This document shows positions 32,794 to 43,268 of a stretch of DNA of 64,000 nt, piece by piece (within the stretch, counting starts at the first letter, position 1; each line of letters begins with the position of its first letter). The translations under genes and the position numbers were made by a program. Below the pieces are notes generated by a model that was not told the DNA's origin, did not search any database, and saw nothing but the letters and a program-made list of their open reading frames with translations. Source of the stretch: Litoditis marina (taxonomy: Eukaryota > Nematoda > Chromadorea > Rhabditida > Rhabditidae); NCBI GenBank assembly GCA_964036275.1, contig OZ038440.1, positions 10,825,690 through 10,889,689 on the forward strand, given 5' to 3'.

Positions 32794-33480
32794 GTAGGAT
32801 GTAGTCAGATTGTAGTGGTTACGTGTTGTTTACGACAAAATCCTGACCCCTGACGTCGAGTGAACTGCTTGATCCCAGAATACAAAACCCTAGGAGATTG
32901 AGATTTGTAACCACCTCATTTTGCAACTTGTAATGTGTGGGAGGGATAAACGAAGAGGCAAAACATGTTAAGGTTAAATGAAGTCAACTAGAACAATGTT
33001 ATTACCTGAATGAATTAATGAACTAAAAATGAGTAATGTTATAAAGCGTAATAGATTATAAAGGGACGGGGGTGAACCCGGTGCGCAAAGGCTACCTACA
33101 CCTCATGAGAAGTTCACGTGATCTTTCATAATAGACCTCATGGGAAACTTGTAAGCTTGCAATTATGTGGCATAGAAATCATTACCATATCATGAGAGCT
33201 TTGTGAGTCGCTCATGAGATATTCTATTTAGATTTAACGAGAGATTGTCATCGCGCCAAGAGACATGCCTAATGGTAATTAAAAAAACCTCAACATCACA
33301 CCAAACTGAGTGGAATTAGAATTTCTTTTTTCGTTAGATAACAAAATTGAATATTTATACGAAATAAATAAAGCCACACCCAAGTTGTAATATTAACACA
33401 ACAATTTCGCAATTATTTTTCACTGTTTCGGTTTGACTGAACTAAAAGCCAAAACATTCATATTTCAGACTTGTAGACGT

Positions 33481-33812
33481 ATTAGTATAAAAAACGAGTG
33501 AGAAAAAGAAAGTAAAGATTAGTTTTGGATAAATATGTACAAGAAATATAAAAGAAGTCCAATAAAAATATTTTGAGGAAAACTCTAATCTCGCTCGGTT
33601 CAGAATTTCAAAAAAAGGATACCTAGTTTTTGGTTGTCGGAAGAAAACTTCTGACTGCGACTCACAATAATCTAGCTTATACTCCGTTGTTTTCAAGAGA
33701 AGCGAGATTAGCATTTTCCTCAAAATATTTTTATTGGACTTCTTTTATATTTCTTGTACATATTTATCCAAAACTAATCTTTACTTTCTTTACACTCGTT
33801 TTTTATACTAAT
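33481..33812. mobile_element. Long near-perfect inverted repeat (arms about 115 bp)
   Basis: Arms 33481-33595 and 33701-33812 are inverted copies differing by a 3-nt indel and very few substitutions, around a spacer of about 105 bp. Transcripts from either strand would fold into a long hairpin. The matching open frames on the two strands (both containing FIFLVHIYPKLIFTFF) are only the consequence of this symmetry. It is AT-rich and has no visible target duplication. It is either a young foldback element or a recent inverted duplication. It lies in the presumed 3' region of the first srx relic. Confidence 0.9.
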
Positions 33813-33995
33813 TGAACTCTTTTTCTATGGTTACGAAGTAACGGTCATTTTTGATGCAAAATTATATTTTTGAACAATAAGCTAAACAAGGAATGTTATG
33901 TTTTTATATTGGAGTTTTAGACCGTGCCGTAGTGCAGAACGTTTGGTGTAGTTGTAACCTCGTTCAAGTGATAGCAAATTTTCCACTCTAGACTC

Positions 33996-34062
33996 CAGGC
34001 AGGAATCGAACCTTCGTTCGCCGTGCGTGAATAGAGCGTTTATCCAATCCGCCAATGAGACA
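33996..34062 (-). repeat. tRNA-like sequence with intact A and B boxes
   Basis: On the minus strand TGGCGGATTGG (34054-34044) matches an A box and GGTTCGATTCC (34012-34002) matches the B box exactly, with tRNA-like spacing. The acceptor stem does not close (5' ...gtctcat, 3' ...ggagtcta). It is probably the head of a second SINE family, or a decayed tRNA gene. Confidence 0.55.
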
Positions 34063-34581
34063 TGTGAATAGGAGTGAAAACCAAGCTGTACCCGCCTGTC
34101 ATGAGTTCGTCATTGGAAAACGTCTTCCTACTACACGTTAAACTGTTCTTTCATTTTTATTTTCACGAAACCGGTCTATCCATGATTTTTTGCGAGACCA
34201 TTTTCGGCTCTCTCACACGTAATATTCAAATTTCAGACATACCTGGAAAATACGTATACCTCAACTTTTTTAGAGCTTTTCAATGATGTAATTATTTTTT
34301 GAATAAGTTAATTTTGTGCGAAACTATGCCGAGATTTGAGGAGGCGGACACTTTTGTCGCCGGCGCCGGCGCCGCCGCCCCGCACGGAAGCCATTTTTGC
34401 GAGACGTTGGGCCCTCTAACTCCTCTCAATAAATTCTACTTGGAACGTGAACTTAGTATCTTGTAGACGTGTTGCCCTTCAGTGATTCATGCAAAAATCT
34501 AAGAAAATGGTCGACGTACTTTGAAGAAAATTGTAATAATCTGTTTTGTAATGTCTGCAGACCTTTGAACAAAAACTAATC

Positions 34582-34604
34582 TGCGCAGCGCTCCGCGCTG
34601 CGCA
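34582..34604. repeat. GC-rich hairpin (10-bp stem)
   Basis: TGCGCAGCGC-tcc-GCGCTGCGCA is a perfect 10-bp stem with a 3-nt loop in AT-rich DNA. Very similar hairpins occur at 45456-45474 and 58387-58405. About 200 bp upstream (34359-34384) is another GC island of repeated gccggc/gccgcc units. Confidence 0.9.
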
Positions 34605-34874
34605 CGATTGTACCGCAACCAGCCCTCTGGGAAAATCAACCCACGCTCAAAACTAACCGTAAATGTATTTGTCTTTCATAGGCGGAATCGCCACTCCCTG
34701 TGAATAGAATACAATCAGTCTCTACCAATACCGTTGTCTTTACGATTCTTTTATTATCGTGATGTTCAGCCCATAGACCCTCTGCAAATTGCAGAACTGA
34801 CGTGTGTCTACAACATTTAACAGTCACTTCGTATAGATTGCTTGTTTTTGGAATTCATTCAATTGTTTTCTGGA

Positions 34875-35214
34875 TGGAGGAAGCTTATAACGAACCAGTC
34901 ATGGTGTGTGTTGTAACCGCTTTGGTGAGCTTTTTCTCTATTTTCAAGTCAGAACATCTCGACATCCTCATTTCAACTTGCTTTTCGCGGTTTGCGCACT
35001 GTTTCCAAACACTCGTAATACGGCGTGAACGTGTAACTATTCTGTACGCTTTTTTCGACGTCGGTGAATGATAAACATGGTTTCAGTTACAGAACATAAT
35101 TCCCTCGCTGACAAAAGACCAGGTTAAAGAGGTAGAAAAGATAATCTCGAGAAATTGTAGCAGGACGGTTCATTTAATAAACTGGTTAGTAATCGTGACA
35201 CTCATTCCTCAAAA
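34875..35214 (+). other. Unassigned possible exon pair
   Basis: An ATG at 34875 opens MEEAYNEPVMVCVVTAL and reaches a gtgagc donor at 34925. A TTTCAG acceptor (35086) leads in phase to LQNIIPSLTKDQVKEVEKII and SRNCSRTVHLINW. The frame preceding the ATG (SYRLLVFGIHSIVFW) is hydrophobic and could instead be a decayed TM6 of the first srx relic. No family is recognised. It lies just upstream of the second srx copy. Confidence 0.25.
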
Positions 35215-35235
35215 AGACCATATATTTAATTTCAG

Positions 35236-36151
35236 GTGTCAGTGATTGGTGTTTTCATCATTAATCTCTGCTCAATTGTCATGATGCGAATACGTATTTT
35301 CCACTCATCTTTTGGCATTCTGACAATCTGGGAAACATTGGCAAATGTTCGGGTCTCACTCATTTTTCTACTTTGGGTCTCTCCGACCACCCTCACGTGA
35401 GTAGTAAATAAGCAAAAGCTCATATGAAGTTATACACAATAGGAGAATAAACAAAACAGTAGGGGAAAACCGTTTTCTCCTCTAACACATACAATCACGT
35501 GGAATGTGAAAAACGAATTTTTTCTTTCACTAAATCCAACTAATTTGCTCGGTCATTCGGTGTTTGAGGATATCGGTGAGATGCAAATACATGTGTATTC
35601 ATTATACTTTCATCAATCCTATAAAACTCAACACAATTCACAGTTCATGACCACTTATCTCTTCATTCTGACGCATGACACAACCAACATTCATACAGTC
35701 TTCACCTAAGAAAACGTGCTAGTCTGAATGATCTCTTCAAAAACAAATGTTCATATTTGGCCATCAGTATTGTCCTACAAACTTCCTGGTACAATCATCG
35801 TTTCAATTGTGCAGTACTGCAACTGCATCAATGCGTATTATACAATCAGCGCGTAACAGATAACGTAACATTTTATTCTTTCTCCTAAATCGACAATCAT
35901 AGTTTGTAGTGCCACATATACCAATGTGGAAAGACACGTGTTCAATCGCGAATAAACATTCTATTCTATTCTATTCTATTCTATTCAACATGGTTTAAAT
36001 TAACATAATTTTTAGTTTGGTACCAGAATCTCTGCAAGGCCTGAACCGTTCCTTAGGTCAATTAATTTTATTTTTCCAATCAATATCGTTTCACTCCATC
36101 CTAGCTATATCTCTGAATCGTTTTGTGGCCATTTCATATCCCGTCTTATGA
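35236..36151 (+). pseudogene. srx-like chemoreceptor pseudogene (second copy, truncated)
   Basis: Exon 1 (35236-35396, acceptor TTTCAG, donor gtgagt) has the same 161-nt length as exon 1 of the first copy. It reads IGVFIINLCSIVMMRIRIFH, FGILTIWETLANVRVSLIFL and LWVSPTTLT. Exon 2 (from 36016, acceptor TTTTTAG, in phase) reads LVPESLQGLNRSLGQLILFF and SLNRFVAISYPVL, then TGA at 36149-36151 where the first copy continues with Tyr-Arg-Gln. Homology stops there, about 20 bp before the left edge of duplicated block A. TM4 onwards is therefore lost, probably by the rearrangement that placed block A here. A LINE copy lies in the intron. Confidence 0.8.
35720..35992 (+). mobile_element. 5'-truncated LINE copy in an srx intron
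   Basis: It shares with the full element and with 49530-50135 a series of blocks: ggtacaatcatcg, gcgcgtaacag, agtgccacatat...atgtgg (hairpin CCACAT/ATGTGG), acacgtgttcaatcgcgaat and five-base ttcta tail repeats ending at 35992. It is on the plus strand and non-coding. The left limit is approximate. Confidence 0.72.
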
Positions 36152-36171
36152 CCTAGTGCTAGAACAAACTG

Positions 36172-37258
36172 TCTTGAACGAAAAGCCAGAGACGAACACC
36201 TATTATTCCTCAGCTTTCTTGGAGAACACATCATAGCATATAATTTGAGCAACGAAAAAATCAAATGCGTGCAGTTTAATTATAAATGCTGGTCGACTAA
36301 CTCATGACACCAGGAAACTTTGTTCTTGCATGTCATTATTCGGAAATGTAGACATTATTTACTAGTGTTATAAAATAATAATTTTTCCGTCATGTTTTCT
36401 GGAAACGTTGGTCTGTCCACAACAACATCTAATATGATGCAAATGGATCAACTATAAAAACTACGCTTGGGTGCTCTGAATACTCATTCCAAGTGAAGGA
36501 AAAAGTTCCGCGATAGATACGAATGGTCTATTTTTTCACTACATTCGGAGCAGCTTATAGGAGAAACAAGTGAAGGAATATTGACCAGTTTCGAACTTCT
36601 CCTCAAAGCAAGATAGCATTAAAACTATGGAATTCTCGTCTTGGTTACTTTTGTTATTTTCACTCTAGCTCACGAGCACTATAGTTCGTTCTATTCGCAC
36701 TGAGAGTCTGAGACTCATTGGCAGCGTACCAAGATTTTTGGATGACAATTTTTCAGAGCTTCATGGGAGCGTAGTTCGATTCATTATCCATTCTGCTGCT
36801 TTTTTACGCGACCAGAATGAAAACATCCCAAAGATTCACAGGGACATCTGAGGACTTTACAGAAAAAGATTACGTTCCACCAAACCCAAACTTTCAATCG
36901 AGTTTTATACTTTAGTATTGTGTGCAAACAAGTTCCCATTATGTAAATAAATGTTTTTTTCAATATGTTCATGATTATATTGACGCGTTTGCAGTTTTCA
37001 GACGCATGGAAGAAAATGAGAAATCAAAAGTTGACATTGGGATCACTATCTACCAGTCAGAAACAAGTCAGAAACAAGGCGACACCCAGGTATTGGTAAA
37101 CCTGCGTATCCTCGATCTTCACACTTTCTCGCACAGTCAACAAATCACAATTGCTCGCGCCGCATGAGCCGCACGTGTGATTTACTGGTTATTGGTAGTA
37201 AACAATCGTATCGGTATCTGATATTCCGTTTCCTCGTCTAATTGATCTTTCTACTGCG
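36172..37258. other. Left part of block A, no secure gene
   Basis: The first about 160 bp are homologous to the upstream (promoter-side) DNA of the receptor genes, although no receptor exon 1 follows to the left. The rest contains an open stretch at 37007-37167 after a TTTCAG (MEENEKSKVDIGITIYQSET) with no recognised family. It may belong to the relic that follows. Confidence 0.45.
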
Positions 37259-37890
37259 ATGAAATCCGGAGATTCTATGTCAACTTTTCATGTGCGGAAT
37301 ATCGAAACCCCGGAACAGCGAGAGGCCGGATTCCTCGCCAGACGATCAAAACGAGACGCCGCCCGAGCTGAGGTCACCGACCAAACTACAATTCCCATTC
37401 CCGATGATGCCAAACTACAAACCGAAATGGAGGTAATTGAACAATCCTGAAATAATATTCCTGTTTCTCCAATAGCTGATGCTTCTCCACTATCTGAATT
37501 GTCCGAATCATTGGCTTTGCCCTCTCCAACCGTAGAACCTGTTGGAAGCGTTCCGGCTGAAACTCCTAGCTTGGTTGCTCCTGCGGATTTGCCTGTGCCT
37601 TCTTTCTTTACAACTGATTCATCTGTTCATCTCAGTCTGAAATTGTTTTCCCCGGTGGCTATAAAGTTTCTGCCGGTTTCATTGTCACTTCTGACTTTGT
37701 TTTTAACCGGGAAATTCCGGATACTGTTGTTACTCTAAATGAGATGTATGTGAATGGTGTCTCTAAAAGAGATAGGCATGCGTGTTTTCAACTGACCCAA
37801 CCATCGCTACAGCTATATCTAAGTCGTACTTTGATGCCTACGATTTTCGTTACCAAGTCTGACGCAATAGTTTCCACAACAACAACTTGA
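37259..37890 (+). pseudogene. Degenerate unidentified coding relic (copy 1)
   Basis: An ATG at 37259 starts MKSGDSMSTFHVRNIETPEQ and a charged, low-complexity S/P/V-rich stretch. In this copy TGA at 37448-37450 interrupts it where copy 2 has AGA. From about 37632 a different frame carries a well-formed protein: SQSEIVFPGGYKVSAGFIVT, SDFVFNREIPDTVVTLNEMY and VNGVSKRDRHACFQLTQPSL. It looks like the second half of the same protein after a frameshift shared by both copies. The product is not recognised. Its placement beside a SINE in a duplicated block suggests a mobile-element or viral-type structural gene remnant, but this is only inference. Confidence 0.5.
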
Positions 37891-38027
37891 CTAGGTTCTT
37901 ATAGTTCTGAAAAGGAGTTTGTTATGTATTTTTTGTTAAAATCCATTTATCAACTACGTAATCTTGATTTAATTCTTGGTGATGTAAATCTACATTGATA
38001 AGGAATTATTATTATTATTCAAGTCAA

Positions 38028-38269
38028 GTGCCGGGTGGTCAATTGGTTAGCGTTCGGCTGTCGCTCCACAGACCTGGGTTCGATCCCCGCTCGCCGCGGT
38101 ATCTGTCTGGCGGACCGTCCGTATGAGCTGGTGACAAAGTTCACCCATGCTATCTCCACCCCCTCAACGGACAGTCCATCTACGGTTGATATTGATATTA
38201 TGCACTTGTAAGGATGATTCAAAATAAAGGGACCAAACGGATGAAATAGGTCGTAAAATTATTATTATT
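38028..38269 (+). mobile_element. tRNA-derived SINE with target-site duplication (copy 1)
   Basis: A 242-bp element with an A box TGGTCAATTGG (38036-38046), a B box GGTTCGATCCC (38077-38087), a tRNA-unrelated body and an ATT-repeat tail. AAGTCAA flanks it on both sides (38021-38027 and 38270-38276), a 7-bp target duplication. Transcription would be by RNA polymerase III from the two boxes. The same insertion occurs in block A copy 2, so it predates the duplication. Confidence 0.88.
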
Positions 38270-38887
38270 AAGTCAAAAACTGCTACGCGGTTCCGTCTCA
38301 ATAACATACAATTTAGTTCGTTATTGTCAATTTTCATGTTACTTCCGTGTGTCATGCAAACTATGTAATTTAGGTGTATCTGGAAGTAGACAATATCACT
38401 AAGTTGTTACAGTGCCCGGAAAAAAAGATGATTCGATCTACAGCTCAAACTGATACTTCACGGAATCAAACGAGGAAAGTGATAGTCAAGAAAGTAGCGT
38501 TCTCGAAAGGAACATTTTCGATACAGTAAGCATTTTGAGCCAAGAGTACATTCTGTCCAGTTTTGGTGGTTTCTGTGAGCACTTACGTTTTAATGAACTG
38601 TTCTGAGTCTGTCTCATATCGCGATGTGCGCATATTCCAACTACAATACTAGTTTGATGAACATAAAGAGAAAAACATACAAAAAACACCCAATCGTGAG
38701 TGAGGTCTCATCCTTTTTGATCTTTAATAAATACAATTTCGGTGTTTTTCTCAGAAGGTTGGTTCAGTTCACTAAGAAAATTAACACTCTGAGAACATTT
38801 AACAAGGCCTTTCATTCACAGATATCTCTCAAAACTCTTCAAGCCAACAATAATTTATGTACAAATTGAGTACAAGAAGTTTGAGCT

Positions 38888-41567
38888 TCATTTGCGCGTT
38901 GGCGATTGGACTCGACTGATGATGACTGTTACATTCGATTGTGACTTTTTGAGTGAAGTCTTCTTTCTGACGACACGCGTCAATGAGCGCAGAGCCTCTC
39001 TGTAGGGTTTCATGTAGATAAGATTGACAATTGTCATCTGAGGACTGATGAACATCAACGGTGTCAAAAGACACAGAAAACATGGAAACCTGGAAAGATC
39101 AGTTCAGCACAATAATTATGGGAATGTAGCTGGTTCGAGCGAAAGACGCGAGTGTTGTGTGAAAATTCCAAACTGTATCAGTTTCCGAGCTAAAGACATA
39201 GAAAGCAGGGAAACCCGGAAAAACACTTTTCCACAATGACGATGAGCGATTTCAGTATGTCAAGAGATCTAATAGATTCGCAGTATCGTCTAACTCGGCA
39301 ATCGTGATGTAGGAGTTGAAGTTGATGAATCAAAACAAGCAAGGTACACGAGGGAGACCATGGAATCTTGTCGCGACTCTTGCACAATTCACTCAAATTA
39401 GTTTCACGTTCTCGTCGACAGTTTTTCCAAGTTACAACAGATTCATGAAGGCGAAAGCAGGTGTTCATTAAAGTCCACCTTGATAACCACGGTTGATTCC
39501 ACAAAATAAACAAGACGATGAAAAGAGGTAGTGCGAATAAAGAAATAACAGAGATCGAAAAATACAACAAAAGTACGATGGAGACAGTTCGGTGCTGCTC
39601 AAAACTGGCTTTCGACGCCGTTTGTTTACGTTTTCGAATGCTCCGGAAGGTGCTGAAATTGATGTTTCAGTCAATCCAGTATATTTACAGATGGCATGAT
39701 GAGAGTTATTGCCAAATTCCTACAACTACAAACATTGCGTCTCTTTGATGTACTTCGATGACAAAATCGTACCACAATCAAACATTTCCCATTGGTCTCT
39801 CAATAACCACCAAGATGTTAATAATTTCCATCTCGTATACTTGTTTTATGATGAGTGATTGCCCCGTTCTTGGAATATAGATAAGTCAATATATAAATCT
39901 TTTCGCGTTCTTCCCTGAGTTAAGTGGAAGTGGCATCCGGTTGAAAAAGGAAACCACTCAGATGTACTTTCATACACACCTATACTAGAAGTAAATTGAA
40001 CATTCACGTAAAGTAAGCATTCTATCGAGGAATTGTGCACTTTGTCATTTCATTTCATTTCACTGTTCTGCTGTGTTTAATATGTCTCACGTGACTGTGC
40101 GATTGACTGACAGTATATTTCTGACATGTCATAAACACTCGTCACAATGCATTGCACGTATGACCGTTGTTTGGTTTTAAGAAATCGTTGAAAGAGTTTG
40201 AATCATGCGAAATGACTCATTCATACGCAAAACGTAACAATTTTATACACTTCAGTGGAAAAACCTACATGACAATCATAATCCCCGCCGAAACCATGGT
40301 ACACACAAAGCCGAACGTTGCCTCGTACACCAGAATCCTGGTAGAGGTCCGCTCGAACTGAAATTGAAACGTATTCACATTGATTTGCTGTGGAACTTCA
40401 ATCCTAATCATACCGTCATTTGTCAGCTAGACTGAGAGATTCGATCTGTAATGTATGCGCATTCTCGCGTTATTATAGTTGGTTTCACAGTTCACACGCA
40501 CCGAGACCTGCTGGCAGCGTGCCAAGGTTTTCGGACGACCGTTTCCCAGAGAAAACGTAAGTATTCGGAAAACTTTTCATCTTTTCGTAGTCTTTCAAAA
40601 GATAACCACCGCTCACCGAGATTTGCAAATATTTTCAAACTCAAAAGTGCTCAAGAATAGCCTGGAATATTCAATGGAACGATTTTAGGGTTTAGTATGA
40701 ACGACCGGAACTACACGTGATACTGCTTTTCACTAATCTACGTTTGAGAAAGAAGCCTTAGGCATAATTTTTTTGTTGTGTCTCTCCAAATTGAGATAGG
40801 TTTTGGTGTGTTTATCAAAATGTCATATAGTCTCTTTCATCCCTATTGAGACTTCATAGTATGACTGAGAAGTTTCAGTTCGTTGTAGTCACGTACTATT
40901 TTCGGTATGGTTAAAATCTTCAGGATTCTGAGATTCAGTCGGAAATTGACGGACGTTCTCTGAATAAATGTCTAGAACTCACTGTCAGTAACAATGCCGA
41001 ATTCAGCAAGGAACTTGCCGATTCAGGAACACTGATCAAATTTTCGATACGACGCTCCCAGTGAATAGCATAATAGTACAAAATACTATTGAGACTGATC
41101 AAAATAAAGTAACTGAGAGCAGCGAATCTAGCAACCATTTTGATAGTTTGTTGAACGTGAATGCGAGTAACTGATATCATATTGTAGATTAGAGAGAATA
41201 GAATTCCGAATAAAATCAGCGCAACGCCACACATTGTGATATTGAACTGTACTCCTGTCGCTATTTGGTTGGCGCTAAACTTGCCCATGTTCAAAATTAC
41301 AGGATACGGAAAAATGAAATAGGGTTTGAAGACAACTGCGATGAAGTTGGAAAAGCCGGTGGGCACTATAGTTAGAAGCAAGATTACCATTTTGTATGAT
41401 TTGAATAAATTGGATGTGTATGACTTTACAATATAGATTGTAAACACCATACAAATATCACTGGCTAGTGCGTAGATGTAGAAAAACAAACGTTGTAGTT
41501 TTGGAAGTTCGTTTTGTGAGTTGAATAGAATGGCCTCACCGAATCCTGTCAGGTTATAGGTGGACAT
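38888..41567 (-). CDS. Str/Srh-type seven-helix chemoreceptor gene 1
   Basis: Four exons: 41567-40983 (585 nt), 40357-40269 (89), 39652-39479 (174) and 39089-38888 (202), all with GT/AG ends and matching phases, giving 349 residues. Predicted helices: TM1 about 24-47, TM2 58-81, TM3 101-130, TM4 145-166, TM5 203-224, TM6 247-276, TM7 284-310. The end SPQMTIVNLIYMKPYREALR has the PYR motif at the TM7/tail boundary typical of Str, Srh and Sri receptors; a Ser/Lys-rich tail ends ...SPTRK. It is expected in the ciliary membrane of chemosensory neurons, coupling to G proteins; the ligand is unknown. The ATG directly follows ttatgttcag, so it is at a splice acceptor (trans-spliced leader or an unseen 5' exon). 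No lesion is seen. Confidence 0.85.
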
Positions 41568-41880
41568 CTGAACATAAACTATTCACAGAACAGCTATCAA
41601 TCGATGAGAGACAGAACACCTCTCTTTTTCACTCTCAACTCAGCTTTTTCAAATCATTTTCTAAGTGTTAATGAAACAGAGAACGTATTATATTAAATGG
41701 AAGTTTGGTCCGGGGGAAACTTTGAACCATTAGAAAGACGAAAATAGTCACAGAAAGGCCCTGAGACCGAAAAAAAAGCGTTAGTTCAAAGGACATTCTT
41801 CTACTTTCCGCGTACGTCGTGCTAGAAAAACGAGATGAACAGTTATTATATGTGACCATTATTCTTGGAGATGACATCAA

Positions 41881-42050
41881 GTACGTGGCAGAGTCAAATT
41901 CGTGCAGTTCAATTATGAATGTTGGTTTACTGAATCATGACTCTAGGAAAATTTGTTCTTGAACCATAAATTGAACAAAAAAATGTAGCACCTGCTGCAA
42001 AACCTTTAAGTGTGCTCGACACGATTTGGAATATTTCGCATTTCATTACT
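41881..42050 (-). promoter_or_regulatory. Conserved block upstream of receptor genes
   Basis: About 330-480 bp upstream of the receptor ATG, the stretch containing CACCTGCTGCAAAACCTTTA (from 41989, plus strand) recurs upstream of the other receptor copies: near 43580, 50911, 56872 and 63784. CACCTG is an E-box core, and E-box motifs have been described upstream of nematode chemoreceptor genes. Conservation in old as well as recent copies suggests a promoter or a 5' exon. The open frame through it is not kept in the older copies. Confidence 0.4.
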
Positions 42051-42928
42051 GGGACGAGAGAGAAGTTGACTGATGTTGCGAAATCAGATTTTCTATAGAA
42101 AAATCCTGTCTTCCCTTTTCCAGATGTATTTAAGATAAATGTTAAATACATCTAGAAAAGGAAAGGAAAAAATAATAAAAAGTTAGTTAATAATCAGGTG
42201 AGAAATATAAGTGAACGGATTGAAATTTTGATTTTCCTTTTCTCGAGGGAACATTCTCCGAACTGTTGAAAAGTCAAATTGACAATAACTGGAGCATCAC
42301 AAAACGAAGGTTCCGCAAACTTTACATTGACAGTCGTTAAAAAAAAGTTCACTTAGCAGCTGAAGCCAGTTCTCAGTCAAATCAGTTCTCACGGAGTGGG
42401 GAAAACTTTTTTTCCCACAAGTAAGTCAACGTGGTTGGTGTTTTACTCTAGACTGTATTTCCGATATCGTGAAGTCAGAGACATTATTCATCCGAACAGT
42501 GAACGAACTGATTATTACTTGAAGAGAAGCGAAATCTGTTTGATGAAAATCATAGACATCTATGGGTATAATTTTGACAACTTTCAAGAGAAACGTGTGT
42601 GTATGAGAAAACATATGTTTTAGGTACAACTGTACTTGCATGTTAATTATAGTGAATGGTAGTCTGCCGGACGGATCTTTGTTACTGACGGAAAAAAAAA
42701 CCTTTAGTTCTATAGGAAATGAACAAACGTGTAATTGTAGTCTACTAGGGATGTTATGGTTCACACCATTCCTACTGAAACTTCTACAGTAACCTTACAA
42801 ACTTTCCGAAGGCTGTTATGAAGCTGAAAATGTAGTTCGTGAAAAACTCTCTCGTTTATTTACTCTACGTGAGAAGAAAAAGGAGGTACTAAAATCCTCA
42901 ACTTCACCAACCAAAAGTGTGTGATATG

Positions 42929-43268
42929 GACACAGTGTGATATGGAACTGTATTCCTGTCGCTATTTGGTTGGCGCTAAACTTGCCCATGTTCAAAATTA
43001 CAGGATACGGAAAAATTAAATAGGGTTTGAAGACAACTGCGATGAAGTTGGAAAAGCCGGTGGGCACTATAGTTAGCAGCAAGATTACCATTTTGTATGA
43101 TTTGAATAAATTAGATGTGTATGACTTCACAATATAGATTGTAAACACCATACAAATATTACTGGCTAGTGCGTACACGTAGAAAAACAAACGTTGTAGT
43201 TTTGGAAGTTCGTTTTGTGAGTTGAATAATATGGCCTCACCGAATCCTGTCAGGTTATAGGTGGACAT
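42929..43268 (-). pseudogene. Receptor exon 1, N-terminal fragment
   Basis: Residues 1-113 of the receptor (MSTYNLTGFGEAILFNSQNE to GIQFHITLC) are highly similar to gene 1, starting at 43268. The homology breaks in TM3 exactly at the right edge of block A. At the join gtgtgatatgga occurs twice in tandem (42918-42945), like a templated filler at a repaired break. The rest of the gene is absent, so it is a dead fragment created by the rearrangement. Confidence 0.88.

Larger units (their letters stand above)
36172..42916. repeat. Segmental duplication block A, copy 1
   Basis: Nearly identical to 50723-57803, starting at cttgaacgaaaagccagaga and ending at cttcaccaaccaaaag in both. It holds the plus-strand relic at 37259, a SINE and one complete receptor gene. 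Relative to copy 2 it lacks about 56 bp near 36330 and about 385 bp (a foldback insert) near 36406, and it has about 130 bp more near 37884-38009. Exons differ by only a few substitutions, so the duplication is recent. Confidence 0.92.

Noticed and set aside
33442..33815. Two opposite open frames with the same hydrophobic peptide
   Set aside because: They are mirror images produced by the long inverted repeat, with no start context and no splice partners.
38028..38110. Functional tRNA gene
   Set aside because: The A and B boxes are present but the acceptor stem does not pair, and the sequence continues into a SINE body with an ATT tail and target duplication.
38829..39083. Open frame MFSVSFDTVDV... 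overlapping receptor exon 4
   Set aside because: It is a shadow frame of the TM7 exon; the correct frame reads FPCFLCLLTPLMFISPQMTI and matches all paralogues.
41927..42151. Upstream open frame of receptor gene 1 as an extra coding exon
   Set aside because: Open only in the two near-identical block A copies; older paralogues keep the DNA motif but not the frame.
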